Assembly: GCA_002449535.1 (NCBI GenBank)
Contig: DJWZ01000031.1
Span: 1 to 19,012, forward strand
Length of the DNA: 19,012 nt
Origin: Prevotellaceae bacterium UBA7017
GTDB lineage: Bacteria; Bacteroidota; Bacteroidia; Bacteroidales; Bacteroidaceae
Direction of reading: 5' to 3'
Every line of letters begins with the position of its first letter. Positions within the stretch are counted from its first letter, which is position 1. The position numbers were made by a program, and so were the translations under genes. This document shows positions 1 through 8,521 of this stretch, in pieces. A model generated the notes under the pieces. It searched no databases. It was given only the letters and a program-made list of their open reading frames with translations, and was not told the origin of the DNA.

Positions 1-1730
1 ATGTCACGCAGTTTCTTCTCCCAGATACCCGTTAACTCACAGCTTTTCAGCAGGTCTTCGCGGATGAGGTCAATCAGTTCGATGCCTGTTGGAGTTGCTA
101 CAGTGCGTTTCTTCTGACGTTTTATATAATGACGTTTGAAAAGCGTTTCAATAATATTTGCACGAGAAGAAGGGCGTCCAATGCCGTTTTCCTTCATGGC
201 AGCGCGAAGTTCCTCATTATCCACAAACTTTCCTGCTGTTTCCATTGCACGAAGAAGAGTAGCCTCTGTATAATAAGGTGGAGGAGTCGTTTCCTTCTCA
301 GTAAATGTTGGTTCATGAGGACCAGACTCTCCCTTCACAAATGTGGGCAATGTCTTTTCCTCATCTTTGTTTTCCTTTGTATCGTCAGTTTCTTCTTCGG
401 ATTTTTTCTCTTTCACAAAGCATACCCGAAACCCTGGCTCCAGAATTTCTTTTCCTGTAACCTTGAAATCCACCTCTCCTGCTTTTCCTTCTACTGTTGT
501 AGTAGAGAATTTGCAGTCAGGATAGAAAACTGCAATAAAGCGCCTACAGATAAGGTCATAAACCCTTTGCTCCATATCTGCAAGTCCCACAGGAGTCACA
601 CCAGTAGGAATTATTGCATGGTGGTCAGTAACCTTGCTGTTATCAAAAACCTTCTTATCTTTTCGAAGCGGTTTGCCTCCTATGGTGCGAATCAACTCTG
701 CGTAAGGAGCTACGCCATTTACCTTATATTTAAATACACCGTTTAACGTTTGAGGGCATTTGCTATAAATGTCGTCTGTAAGATATTGGGTATCTACTCT
801 GGGGTATGTAGTTACCTTCTTTTCGTAAAGTCCTTGAATAAGGTTAAGTGTCTGTTCTGCAGAATATCCGAATTTCTTGTTGCACTCAACCTGTAGTGTC
901 GTAAGGTCAAACAACTGTGGAGGTTTCTCTGTCCCATTCTTCTTTGAAACATTTGTCACCTCAAAAGGTTTGTCCTTTATCTCCTCAAAGGCTTTCTCTC
1001 CTTCTTCCTTGGAATTATACTTTCCCTTCGTAGAAGTAAACAAAGTATCTCTATACAATGTTGACAGAACCCAATAAGGAGTAGGCTTAAAGTTTTCAAT
1101 CTCTTTTTGACGATTTACAATTATGGCAAGAGTCGGCGTTTGCACACGACCTATAGAAAGCGGTTGTCTGTCCTTTGCCGTTCTCTCCTTATATTTAATA
1201 GTATAGAGACGTGTCGCATTCATTCCGAGCAACCAATCACCGATAGCACGGGACAGTCCCGCCATATATAAAGGCTCGTAATCCTTTTGGTCTTTTAAGT
1301 TCCCGAAGCCCTCTTTTATCGCTTCCTCTGTAAGGGAAGAAATCCACAAACGCTTTACAGGACATTTCACCCCAGCCTTCTGCATTACCCATCGTTGTAT
1401 CAGCTCTCCTTCTTGGCCGGCATCACCACAGTTAATAATTTCATCCGCTTTGGAATACAACTTTTCTATGACAGCAAACTGTTTTTTTACATGCTCGCTA
1501 TCAATCAGCTTTATTCCAAAACGTTGAGGAATCATCGGCAATGAACCAAGATTCCAATGCTGCCACATTTCCTGATAGTCATTTGGCTCTTTCAAAGTGC
1601 ACAGATGTCCATAAGTCCATGTTACCTGATATCCGTTGCCCTCCAGGTATCCCTCATGCGAAGTGTTTGCGCCAAGCACTTTGGCAATATCTCTTGCCAC
1701 ACTTGGTTTCTCGGCTATACAAACTATCAT
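1..1730 (-). CDS. topB: DNA topoisomerase III (type IA), 3' end outside window
   Basis: Type IA topoisomerase that cuts one DNA strand through a 5'-phosphotyrosine and passes the other, resolving precatenanes and recombination intermediates. Reading leftward from the ATG at 1730, 576 codons are open to the window edge. The N-terminal TOPRIM fold is clear: IAEKPSVARDIA gives Glu7, and CGDAGQEGELIQRW holds the acidic motif at Asp103/Glu107, with Gly105 where E. coli has the second Asp and Gln106 where Arg is usual. The active-site tyrosine is Tyr309 in TTYPRVDT, and SIGRVQTPTLA is the conserved type IA core motif. Family members are usually about 650-700 residues or more, so perhaps 100 or more C-terminal residues are missing at the edge. 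The start codon overlaps the cmk stop as ATGA, which fixes the start and suggests translational coupling. It resembles chromosomal Bacteroidales TopB more than the conjugative-element copies. Family assignment is secure. Confidence 0.95.
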   Translation of the reverse strand, partial: MIVCIAEKPSVARDIAKVLGANTSHEGYLEGNGYQVTWTYGHLCTLKEPNDYQEMWQHWNLGSLPMIPQRFGIKLIDSEHVKKQFAVIEKLYSKADEIINCGDAGQEGELIQRWVMQKAGVKCPVKRLWISSLTEEAIKEGFGNLKDQKDYEPLYMAGLSRAIGDWLLGMNATRLYTIKYKERTAKDRQPLSIGRVQTPTLAIIVNRQKEIENFKPTPYWVLSTLYRDTLFTSTKGKYNSKEEGEKAFEEIKDKPFEVTNVSKKNGTEKPPQLFDLTTLQVECNKKFGYSAEQTLNLIQGLYEKKVTTYPRVDTQYLTDDIYSKCPQTLNGVFKYKVNGVAPYAELIRTIGGKPLRKDKKVFDNSKVTDHHAIIPTGVTPVGLADMEQRVYDLICRRFIAVFYPDCKFSTTTVEGKAGEVDFKVTGKEILEPGFRVCFVKEKKSEEETDDTKENKDEEKTLPTFVKGESGPHEPTFTEKETTPPPYYTEATLLRAMETAGKFVDNEELRAAMKENGIGRPSSRANIIETLFKRHYIKRQKKRTVATPTGIELIDLIREDLLKSCELTGIWEKKLRD

Positions 1731-2368
1731 TCCGTTGCCTTCTTGAATTGTGCCATCAGCCATTCTTTCTGCTCAGGAATAGTCATCTGGCTGTTATCAA
1801 GCAGTATAGCGTCTGGAGCCTGACGCAACGGACTAACCTCTCGATGAGAATCTATATAATCTCTCTCCTGAACATTCTTCAGGATATCATCATAATCAGC
1901 CGGCATTCCCTTCGCTTGAAGCTCATCATAACGCCTCTTCGCACGCACCTCGGCACTTGCTGTTACGAATACCTTCAATTCCGCATCAGGAAACACAGTT
2001 GTACCGATATCCCTGCCATCCATAACGACACCTTTGTCCTTACCCATTAAGCGTTGTCTTTCCACCATCTCTTCTCTGACAAAAGGGATAGCAGCAACAA
2101 GGCTTACATTGTTGCTAACCTCAATAGAGCGTATCTGAGGGTCGAGATCTCTCAGATCTATCTTTATTTCACTAATGACTTTCCTAAGTCCATCCTCATC
2201 CACCTTACTATCTTTTATCAGGTTGTTTTGCATACAATACAATGTCACAGTACGGTACATTGCTCCTGTATCAACATATATATACCCGACCTCTTTGGCG
2301 AGGTCTTTTGCCATAGTACTCTTGCCACAAGAAGAGTGACCATCAATTGCTATTGTTATCTTTTTCAT
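1727..2368 (-). CDS. cmk: Cytidylate kinase (CMP/dCMP kinase)
   Basis: Phosphorylates CMP and dCMP with ATP, feeding CTP/dCTP pools; cytosolic, monomeric NMP-kinase fold. The 213-residue product opens with beta-strand ITIAIDG and the P-loop GHSSCGKST (residues 10-18), followed by YVDTGAMYR, the CMP-binding motif typical of Cmk. MDGRDIGTTVFPDA and the RAKRRYDEL lid region also match the family. Length is near the usual 220-230. The ATG at 2368 lies inside the end of ispH (26-base overlap) and the stop overlaps topB by 4 bases, so the gene is embedded in the operon with no promoter of its own visible. The ispH-cmk pairing is common in Bacteroidota. A second, distantly related cytidylate-kinase-like gene lies at 12488-13111; this one is the classical enzyme. 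Confidence 0.96.
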   Translation of the reverse strand: MKKITIAIDGHSSCGKSTMAKDLAKEVGYIYVDTGAMYRTVTLYCMQNNLIKDSKVDEDGLRKVISEIKIDLRDLDPQIRSIEVSNNVSLVAAIPFVREEMVERQRLMGKDKGVVMDGRDIGTTVFPDAELKVFVTASAEVRAKRRYDELQAKGMPADYDDILKNVQERDYIDSHREVSPLRQAPDAILLDNSQMTIPEQKEWLMAQFKKATE

Positions 2369-3236
2369 ATTTTTCTATTTTTTCTTTACATTGCTCCATG
2401 AGCCATTTAGGAGTAGATGTCGCACCACATATTCCTACAGAGCTGACGCCCTTCAGCCATTCAGGCTTTATCTCTTCCGGTCCTTCTATAAGATATGTGT
2501 TAGGATTTTTTTCCTTGCACGCACTATAGAGCACCTTTCCATTACTACTCTTGCGTCCAGAGACGAAGAGTACCAAATCGTGCTTTGTTGCAAACTGGCA
2601 GATGTTCGGCATTCTGTTGGCAACCTGGCGGCAGATGGTATCAAAACTTTGGAACGTAGCACCCGGGGCAATATGCTCCTGACAGTAATCTATGATGCGA
2701 TGGAATTCTTCCAATGATTTTGTCGTCTGGGAATATAGATAGATGTCGTGTGTAAAATCCAGTTTCTCTACATCATCGAAATGCTCTATGACGATTGCTT
2801 CTCCTTCTGTCTGCCCCACGAGCCCCAGCACCTCTGCATGTCCGTTTTTTCCGAATATCACAATATCCGCTTTACGAGACTTATTCTCATGACTCTTCAG
2901 TTCCTCATATCTTTTCTTTATTCGTTTCTGAAGAGCCAGCACCACAGGACATGTTGCATCTACTATCGTTATATTGTTTTCTCTGGCGCTGTCATATGTT
3001 GATGGAGGTTCTCCATGAGCACGCAATAGGACTGCCTTGTCGTGAAGTTGCAGAAACTCCTGCTGGTCAATAGTCTTCAATCCCATTTTACGAAGGCGTT
3101 CACACTCCATACCATTATGCACAATATCTCCCAGACAACTTAACTGCTGCCCGTTCCTCAGCATCTCCTCAGCTTTCTCTATTGCCGTAGTCACGCCAAA
3201 GCAGAAGCCAGAACCTTCGTCTATCTCAATTATCAT
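2343..3236 (-). CDS. ispH: 4-hydroxy-3-methylbut-2-enyl diphosphate reductase (IspH/LytB)
   Basis: Last enzyme of the MEP isoprenoid pathway, reducing HMBPP to IPP and DMAPP with a [4Fe-4S] cluster. The frame extends back to a TTG at 3254, but the ATG at 3236 is preferred: it places the first cluster cysteine (EGSGFCFGV) at residue 12 and the second (DATCPVV) at residue 96, exactly the E. coli positions. The third cysteine falls near residue 202 (DTICRQVANR). KNGHAEV carries the catalytic Glu region and GICGATSTPKWL is the conserved C-terminal motif. About 297 residues, in the normal range for the lineage. The start overlaps the meaB stop by 11 bases and the end overlaps cmk by 26. Sharing an operon with Mrp, a putative Fe-S carrier, may be meaningful, but that is inference. 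Confidence 0.95.
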   Translation of the reverse strand: MIIEIDEGSGFCFGVTTAIEKAEEMLRNGQQLSCLGDIVHNGMECERLRKMGLKTIDQQEFLQLHDKAVLLRAHGEPPSTYDSARENNITIVDATCPVVLALQKRIKKRYEELKSHENKSRKADIVIFGKNGHAEVLGLVGQTEGEAIVIEHFDDVEKLDFTHDIYLYSQTTKSLEEFHRIIDYCQEHIAPGATFQSFDTICRQVANRMPNICQFATKHDLVLFVSGRKSSNGKVLYSACKEKNPNTYLIEGPEEIKPEWLKGVSSVGICGATSTPKWLMEQCKEKIEKYEKDNNSN

Positions 3237-4323
3237 TTTTCTTGTATATTTCAAGCAGTCTTCCTGCAGCCATAAACGGTGTCAGTTCTCCCCTCTGGAC
3301 AGCATTCTCCGTTTCCCTTATCCGTTTTTTCACCTCTGCATTGTTATAGAAACGGTTGCGAAGTGTATTCTCTATTGTTTCATACATCCAGTATTTGTTC
3401 TGATAATGGCGACGCAAATCGAAATATCCGTTTTCCTTGACGAAATCGATATATTCATATATCATATCCCACACTTCCTTGATGCCATATCCATAGAAAC
3501 CTGAATATGTCAACACCTTGCGTTGCCACCCGCTTTCTGATGGTGGGAAGAAGTGTAAGGCATTCCTAAATCCCTGTGCTGCCATCTCACAACGCTTTAC
3601 GTTATCGCCATCGCATTTATTGATGACTATACCGTCTGATATCTCCATGATGCCACGTTTTATTCCCTGTAATTCGTCACCTGTTCCTGCTACCTGTATG
3701 AGGAGGAAGAAGTCAACCATCGAGTGACATGCCGTCTCGCTCTGCCCCACTCCGACTGTCTCTATAAATATCTTGTCATATCCCGCAGCTTCGCAAAGTA
3801 TTACGGTCTCACGAGTCTTACGAGCGACACCACCCAATGAACCCGCAGAGGGGCTTGGGCGTATAAAAGCCTCCGGACGTTGCGAAAGTTTCTCCATACG
3901 CGTTTTATCACCCAGTATAGAGCCCTTGCTGCGTTCTGAAGAAGGGTCGATGGCGAGGACTGCAAGTTTTCCTCCAAATCTATCCAACACATGAATACCG
4001 AACTCATCTATGGAGGTTGACTTTCCTGCTCCGGGAACACCACTGATGCCTATTCTGACAGATTTGCCGGCATACGGCAGACAACGTTCTATGACCTGCT
4101 GCGCCTTTTCCTGATGCTCAGGGATGACACTCTCTATCAATGTTACGGCTTGTGACAGCATAGTGACATTGCCTGACAGAATACCATCTACTATTTCATC
4201 TACCGTATAAACTTTCCTGACAAAACGCTTGCGGTTGAGATAAGGATTTACGCTGGATGGTTGAGCGACGCCATCATTGACTACCAAGCCTTTATATTCT
4301 TCACTATTTTCTGGATGAATCAT
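3226..4323 (-). CDS. meaB: MeaB/ArgK family GTPase, methylmalonyl-CoA mutase chaperone
   Basis: G3E-type P-loop GTPase that gates cobalamin loading and protects adenosylcobalamin-dependent methylmalonyl-CoA mutase. In Bacteroidales this mutase serves the succinate-propionate pathway. The 365-residue protein has the P-loop GVPGAGKST at 95-103, IDPSSERSKGSILGDKTRM (switch region) near 125-143, the G3-type motif ETVGVGQSE at 188-196 and the G4 motif NKCD at 235-238. The C-terminal ~75 residues form the helical dimerisation arm seen in MeaB. The N-terminal ~40 residues are a little longer than in many homologues. The ATG at 4323 lies 7 bases after the stop of the alpha-2-macroglobulin gene, and the end overlaps ispH. 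The mutase genes are not in the window. Family call is firm; the mutase partner is inferred from the family. Confidence 0.94.
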   Translation of the reverse strand: MIHPENSEEYKGLVVNDGVAQPSSVNPYLNRKRFVRKVYTVDEIVDGILSGNVTMLSQAVTLIESVIPEHQEKAQQVIERCLPYAGKSVRIGISGVPGAGKSTSIDEFGIHVLDRFGGKLAVLAIDPSSERSKGSILGDKTRMEKLSQRPEAFIRPSPSAGSLGGVARKTRETVILCEAAGYDKIFIETVGVGQSETACHSMVDFFLLIQVAGTGDELQGIKRGIMEISDGIVINKCDGDNVKRCEMAAQGFRNALHFFPPSESGWQRKVLTYSGFYGYGIKEVWDMIYEYIDFVKENGYFDLRRHYQNKYWMYETIENTLRNRFYNNAEVKKRIRETENAVQRGELTPFMAAGRLLEIYKKNDN

Positions 4324-4330
4324 TTTTCGT

Positions 4331-7300
4331 CTATTTGTTTTTGCTTACTATAATCTTACTTCCTTCACTTGAGCCTCTATATTCAGGAGCATAGGTGCAA
4401 ACAGCAATAGCGGAACCAGAAGTATATTCTCCTGTCCTTGTAACATAATATTCTGTTTCGATAACATGCGTTCCTTTCGATAGCTGATTGAAGAAAAATT
4501 CTGACTTGTTATCCTTCATCTGCTGATAGCAGCCATATCTATATCCTGACAACTGATGAACAGGCTCCAGGCAAGCCGCTCTGTTGTCTATTACGGAGAC
4601 GAAGTCATAATCCCTGTCTGCCTCTATCGTTATGCGAACCTTTATTTTATCTCCCACAGAAATATTCGTTTTACTAGATACTATCTCACGTTTTACCTTT
4701 ATGATGTCTTCCAACTCTTCTGCACTGGGTTGTCTGTACATCTTCACTATCTCTTCCTCACAGGGCCTTGTCTTCAAATAGAAAGCGCTGACAGCATTAA
4801 CGGTATTCACAGGATTATCCCAGCTTTGAGTACGCTTTGCCGATACCAGCCATCTTTGCATCTGTGCTATTGTGCAGTTGTCTTCCGGAGTAATGGCATA
4901 GAGGGCTTCGATTGCCATCACCTGTGACGGAATGCGGTAGTCGCACCATGAATAGTGAGTTCTGTAAGAATCAAAATATCTTCCCATATCCTCACGATAA
5001 ACAGTGTGCTGCTTTATCGACTCCGCAAAAGTCTTAGCATCATCGCCTTTGTGGGAATTATCCATCACGATAGCGGCAACCGCCTTTGTTGCCATATCAG
5101 CTTTGTTGGTAGCATCTTCCAACAGACGCAAGAAGTATTTATATGTAGCAGATTTGCGACTGTTCCTTTCTTTGTCTATGGCAAGGGCATACATCCAGTC
5201 GAGGGCGGTATTGCTGAGGAAACTGGTCTTATATTTCTTCATCTCCGCAACTTCCTTATCCATTGCTTTCTGCATGTAGTCATAAGCTTTATCTACTGCT
5301 GACGCCAATGCCGTATGCATGCCCTTGCCGCCGGTCATCTTCTGCATGCGGGCAAGGGTCTTCAGTACTGCCATCGTCATATATTTGCTTCCCTCCATAC
5401 CCGGATACCACGCAAACGAACCGTCGCTATGTTGCAGGTTGAGGAGTTGCATCATGACGTTATCATTTGCCGGCGACACGAGAGTGTCACGAAGATGTGC
5501 TGTCAACACATTGGCATACAAGGCATTTGACAGACAGATGGCACATTTGCTTTTTGGAACACAAAGTTCAGGAAGTGCTGCCATCATGATGTCATCCGGC
5601 GATTTGTATATAGTGACAGCTGGCTCCAGCGTTTGCTTTATTCCCAATACAGGAATCTCATGCAGTTCACCATCATTATATTTCCCATTCGATGCAACAA
5701 TTCTGCAAATCAGGGTGGTTGTATCTGTTCCTGCCTCCATCGGGAATGTAACAGGGGCAGTTTCTCCTGCCTTCAATTTTATGCGTTCTGTTTTAACGAC
5801 CTCTTTTTTAGAAGTATTCTTTCTTCCCACATAGCACTTTACTGTAATCTGTGACTCATCAGCAGAGCTGTTGGTAATATTTGCCGTTATCGTTGCCTTG
5901 TCTCCTATTCGCAAGAATCGTGGCATATTGGGTTGTACCATCAACTGCTTATGAGCTATTACTGTGGTGTCAATAGTGCCAATACGCATTTCCTTGTCGT
6001 GAGCCAAACCCATAAAGCGCCATGATGTCAGACTTTCTGGAAGGGTGAAGGTAAGTTCTGCTGTTCCTTCTTCGTCAGTCTCCACCTTTGGATAGAAAAA
6101 TGCTGTCTCTCCGAAATTGGTACGTGTCGGTATCACCTCTTCTGTCATATCTGCCACCTCAGAGGCTTTCATCACCACTCCATCTGCTGTTGCTCCTGTT
6201 ACCTGCAACGAACCAAGTCGCATAGCTTTACTATTTGCCACTCCTTTCGCCATCATGAGTCGTGGAGTTGCTACTTCTATGCAGTCAAAGACTCCATAAT
6301 AGGGATTTATTATGCATTCCCTATTGATGTGTGTGAAATCGAAGTTCCGCCACTTCACCCAATCTTTTGCCCTTCCAGACATAAAGATATTGCCGGTATA
6401 TGGTGTGTACCATGATGATAATGGAATAGCAAGATGTCTTCTGTCATGAGTGTTCCACGAATGTTTTCTGATGCCGTCTAATGAAGCATCATATAGCACT
6501 GCCATCAGCTGACGCCTGGTATTCTTCTGCATCTCGCCATCTTTCTGGCTCACCTTCAGGGTCCATGTTTCCTTACTGCCTGGCGCCACTTTGTCCCTAA
6601 AGGTTCCCCACTCCACCTTCAGTTTGTTTGATGGCAACGGGCGCCTGACGACCTTTTCTGCAAATTGTATCACATCATCCTTACACCATGCATAGCAAAT
6701 CATCGCACCATCTCCATATTCTGGTTTGTATGCATAAGCATTTGCGAATGAAGCCGTATCGGTGTATATCTTACTACTCTCCAACACCTTATTGCCTGCA
6801 AAGACAGTATAGTAGATGTGATATTTCGTAGTATCTTTCTTCACTTCTGCTTGGGGTTCCTCTGGTGTTTCCGGCTGGTTTGTATGCTTTACATACAGAT
6901 AACACTCTGCACTTTGGGTTTCTCCTTTTCCGTCTGTTACGTCAGCTGCCACTCTTACATGACGCCACCAAGGGTAATAGATTTTCCTGCCGTTTGATTG
7001 TGCGAATGGGTCTTTTATCACCACCAACGCCTCAAACGTTCCTTCGCCATCGGTATATAGGGTGTCTTTCTCATCGTAATAGCTTACAACCACCTTGCTG
7101 TTTTGCTGAGGTATGCCGTTATATGTCTTCGCAACACCACTGACGATGGCAGTATCTCCAACGGCATATTCGTCCTTATCTTTTTTCAGCTTTACCTCAA
7201 ATGTGGGACGCTTATATTCCTCAACTCTGAATGACGCACTTGCCCCATCTGTGAGAAGTTGCCAATATCCGCTTCTGATGTCACCATCAGGGAGGATGAA

Positions 7301-8521
7301 GTCAACAGCCGCCGTTCCATAAGTATCGGTAACAGCATATTTTTCTGCTTTCTTCTCGCCCTTGCTGTCAAGCAGTCGTATGTGCATCTTTTCTCCTGCA
7401 ACGGCACTTGTCTCGATGCCATTCATAACGGAACTTCTTATTATGGCAGCTTCTATCTTCTGTCCCGGGCGATATATGGCACGGTCGGTATAGATGTCGG
7501 TATATTTTTTATATCCCTTGTTACTGTTATACGTATAGTCGTTCCATCGACGTTTGTCTATCAGCGAGCTGTCTGGCGTCGTTTCCTCTCCTGTTATAGC
7601 GTTAACAAAAACATATCTCTTCTGTTTGTTGGGCAGCGAGAGTTGTATCAATCTTGTATCTGATACAACAATAGTGTCCGACATCGGTTCCACCTTCTTT
7701 TCCAAGTCCCTCAGGGTTACTACCCATCTGCCTTCTGGCAGAGGACCTATATCCAAAGTATCTTTAAAAGATTCTTCTTCGGAATGTTGCGGAAAGACTT
7801 TCTTTATCTGACGTTTTTCCTTTGTACCGACACGATGTATGGTACCTTCAACACCTTTCAGATTCCTTATTCTATCAAAGTATATCTTTATGTCTTTTGC
7901 ACTCGATACTTTTCTCTCTACATTTGCATAAATCCCCGGTTCCGTCTTCACCTGTCTCTCATTAGTATGACGGTAGCTTACATATTCGTTTCCCTTGCCG
8001 TAGATGCTGTCAAATTTCTCTTTCCCAAACTCTTTTCCATACATATCGAATAGAATTACATGGAGCAGGTCATTATTAAAAATCTTACTGTCTTTTCCTT
8101 TCGTAAGGAAAGGTACCCACGGGTCTGTTGTGTTCGCCTTCTTATACAGCATAGAATCTGGTGATGCCAAAAGTGAATCGACGTCAATCCTATCACCTTT
8201 TGCCATTCGGTATAGAGTCTTCATTACGCTATCTTCCGTATTCTTTACACGTTCCTCAAGACGTTTTCTGAATACTTTTCCCGAGTCGTTGCTTATCTCC
8301 TCTTGATGCCTCACTTCTCGCATCAATGCTGCCAGCAGGTTTCCATAACTTTTTTCCCGTTCTGCCTTTGTCTTTATTTTTTCAAGAATGACAAGGGCAG
8401 ATTTCGGTTGGTCTTTATCAGCAAAGCTTCTATACTGTTTCCACAGGGTATCATAACTTTGTGCAAGCATATATATGCTCACACTTATCGTCATGATAGC
8501 TATCGTCAATAACTTTTTCAA
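4331..8521 (-). CDS. Secreted alpha-2-macroglobulin family protein, no thioester
   Basis: Large envelope protein of the bacterial alpha-2-macroglobulin family, thought to trap proteases or act in envelope maintenance; the role in Bacteroidota is not settled. The 1396-residue frame starts at TTG (8521), whose last bases form the mrp stop (TTGA). The TTG is preferred over the ATG at codon 10 because only it includes the Lys-Lys n-region of the signal peptide. Cleavage is expected at MLA|QSYD, fitting the Bacteroidota preference for Gln at +1; there is no lipobox cysteine. A helical N-terminal region is followed by macroglobulin domains with YTDRAIYRPGQ near residue 345, the A2M signature SWRFMGLAHD near 830, a terpenoid-cyclase-like toroid from about 985 (LQHSDGSFAWYPG) and a C-terminal beta domain. 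The thioester CxEQ is absent. At 1396 residues it is shorter than the ~1800-1900 I associate with Bacteroidales homologues. Confidence 0.9.
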   Translation of the reverse strand: MKKLLTIAIMTISVSIYMLAQSYDTLWKQYRSFADKDQPKSALVILEKIKTKAEREKSYGNLLAALMREVRHQEEISNDSGKVFRKRLEERVKNTEDSVMKTLYRMAKGDRIDVDSLLASPDSMLYKKANTTDPWVPFLTKGKDSKIFNNDLLHVILFDMYGKEFGKEKFDSIYGKGNEYVSYRHTNERQVKTEPGIYANVERKVSSAKDIKIYFDRIRNLKGVEGTIHRVGTKEKRQIKKVFPQHSEEESFKDTLDIGPLPEGRWVVTLRDLEKKVEPMSDTIVVSDTRLIQLSLPNKQKRYVFVNAITGEETTPDSSLIDKRRWNDYTYNSNKGYKKYTDIYTDRAIYRPGQKIEAAIIRSSVMNGIETSAVAGEKMHIRLLDSKGEKKAEKYAVTDTYGTAAVDFILPDGDIRSGYWQLLTDGASASFRVEEYKRPTFEVKLKKDKDEYAVGDTAIVSGVAKTYNGIPQQNSKVVVSYYDEKDTLYTDGEGTFEALVVIKDPFAQSNGRKIYYPWWRHVRVAADVTDGKGETQSAECYLYVKHTNQPETPEEPQAEVKKDTTKYHIYYTVFAGNKVLESSKIYTDTASFANAYAYKPEYGDGAMICYAWCKDDVIQFAEKVVRRPLPSNKLKVEWGTFRDKVAPGSKETWTLKVSQKDGEMQKNTRRQLMAVLYDASLDGIRKHSWNTHDRRHLAIPLSSWYTPYTGNIFMSGRAKDWVKWRNFDFTHINRECIINPYYGVFDCIEVATPRLMMAKGVANSKAMRLGSLQVTGATADGVVMKASEVADMTEEVIPTRTNFGETAFFYPKVETDEEGTAELTFTLPESLTSWRFMGLAHDKEMRIGTIDTTVIAHKQLMVQPNMPRFLRIGDKATITANITNSSADESQITVKCYVGRKNTSKKEVVKTERIKLKAGETAPVTFPMEAGTDTTTLICRIVASNGKYNDGELHEIPVLGIKQTLEPAVTIYKSPDDIMMAALPELCVPKSKCAICLSNALYANVLTAHLRDTLVSPANDNVMMQLLNLQHSDGSFAWYPGMEGSKYMTMAVLKTLARMQKMTGGKGMHTALASAVDKAYDYMQKAMDKEVAEMKKYKTSFLSNTALDWMYALAIDKERNSRKSATYKYFLRLLEDATNKADMATKAVAAIVMDNSHKGDDAKTFAESIKQHTVYREDMGRYFDSYRTHYSWCDYRIPSQVMAIEALYAITPEDNCTIAQMQRWLVSAKRTQSWDNPVNTVNAVSAFYLKTRPCEEEIVKMYRQPSAEELEDIIKVKREIVSSKTNISVGDKIKVRITIEADRDYDFVSVIDNRAACLEPVHQLSGYRYGCYQQMKDNKSEFFFNQLSKGTHVIETEYYVTRTGEYTSGSAIAVCTYAPEYRGSSEGSKIIVSKNK

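Noticed and set aside
129..746. 205-codon plus-strand frame near the left edge
   Set aside because: It lies opposite topB, whose frame carries all conserved type IA motifs. The plus-strand product is Cys/Phe/Ser-rich with no recognisable domain.
1..1730. topB as part of a conjugative element
   Set aside because: TopB copies are common on Bacteroidales conjugative elements, but here the gene is coupled to cmk in a core operon and no mobilisation genes are seen. The left neighbour is outside the window.
3237..3254. TTG start giving IspH six extra residues
   Set aside because: The ATG at 3236 places the first two cluster cysteines at positions 12 and 96, as in E. coli, so the upstream TTG is unlikely.
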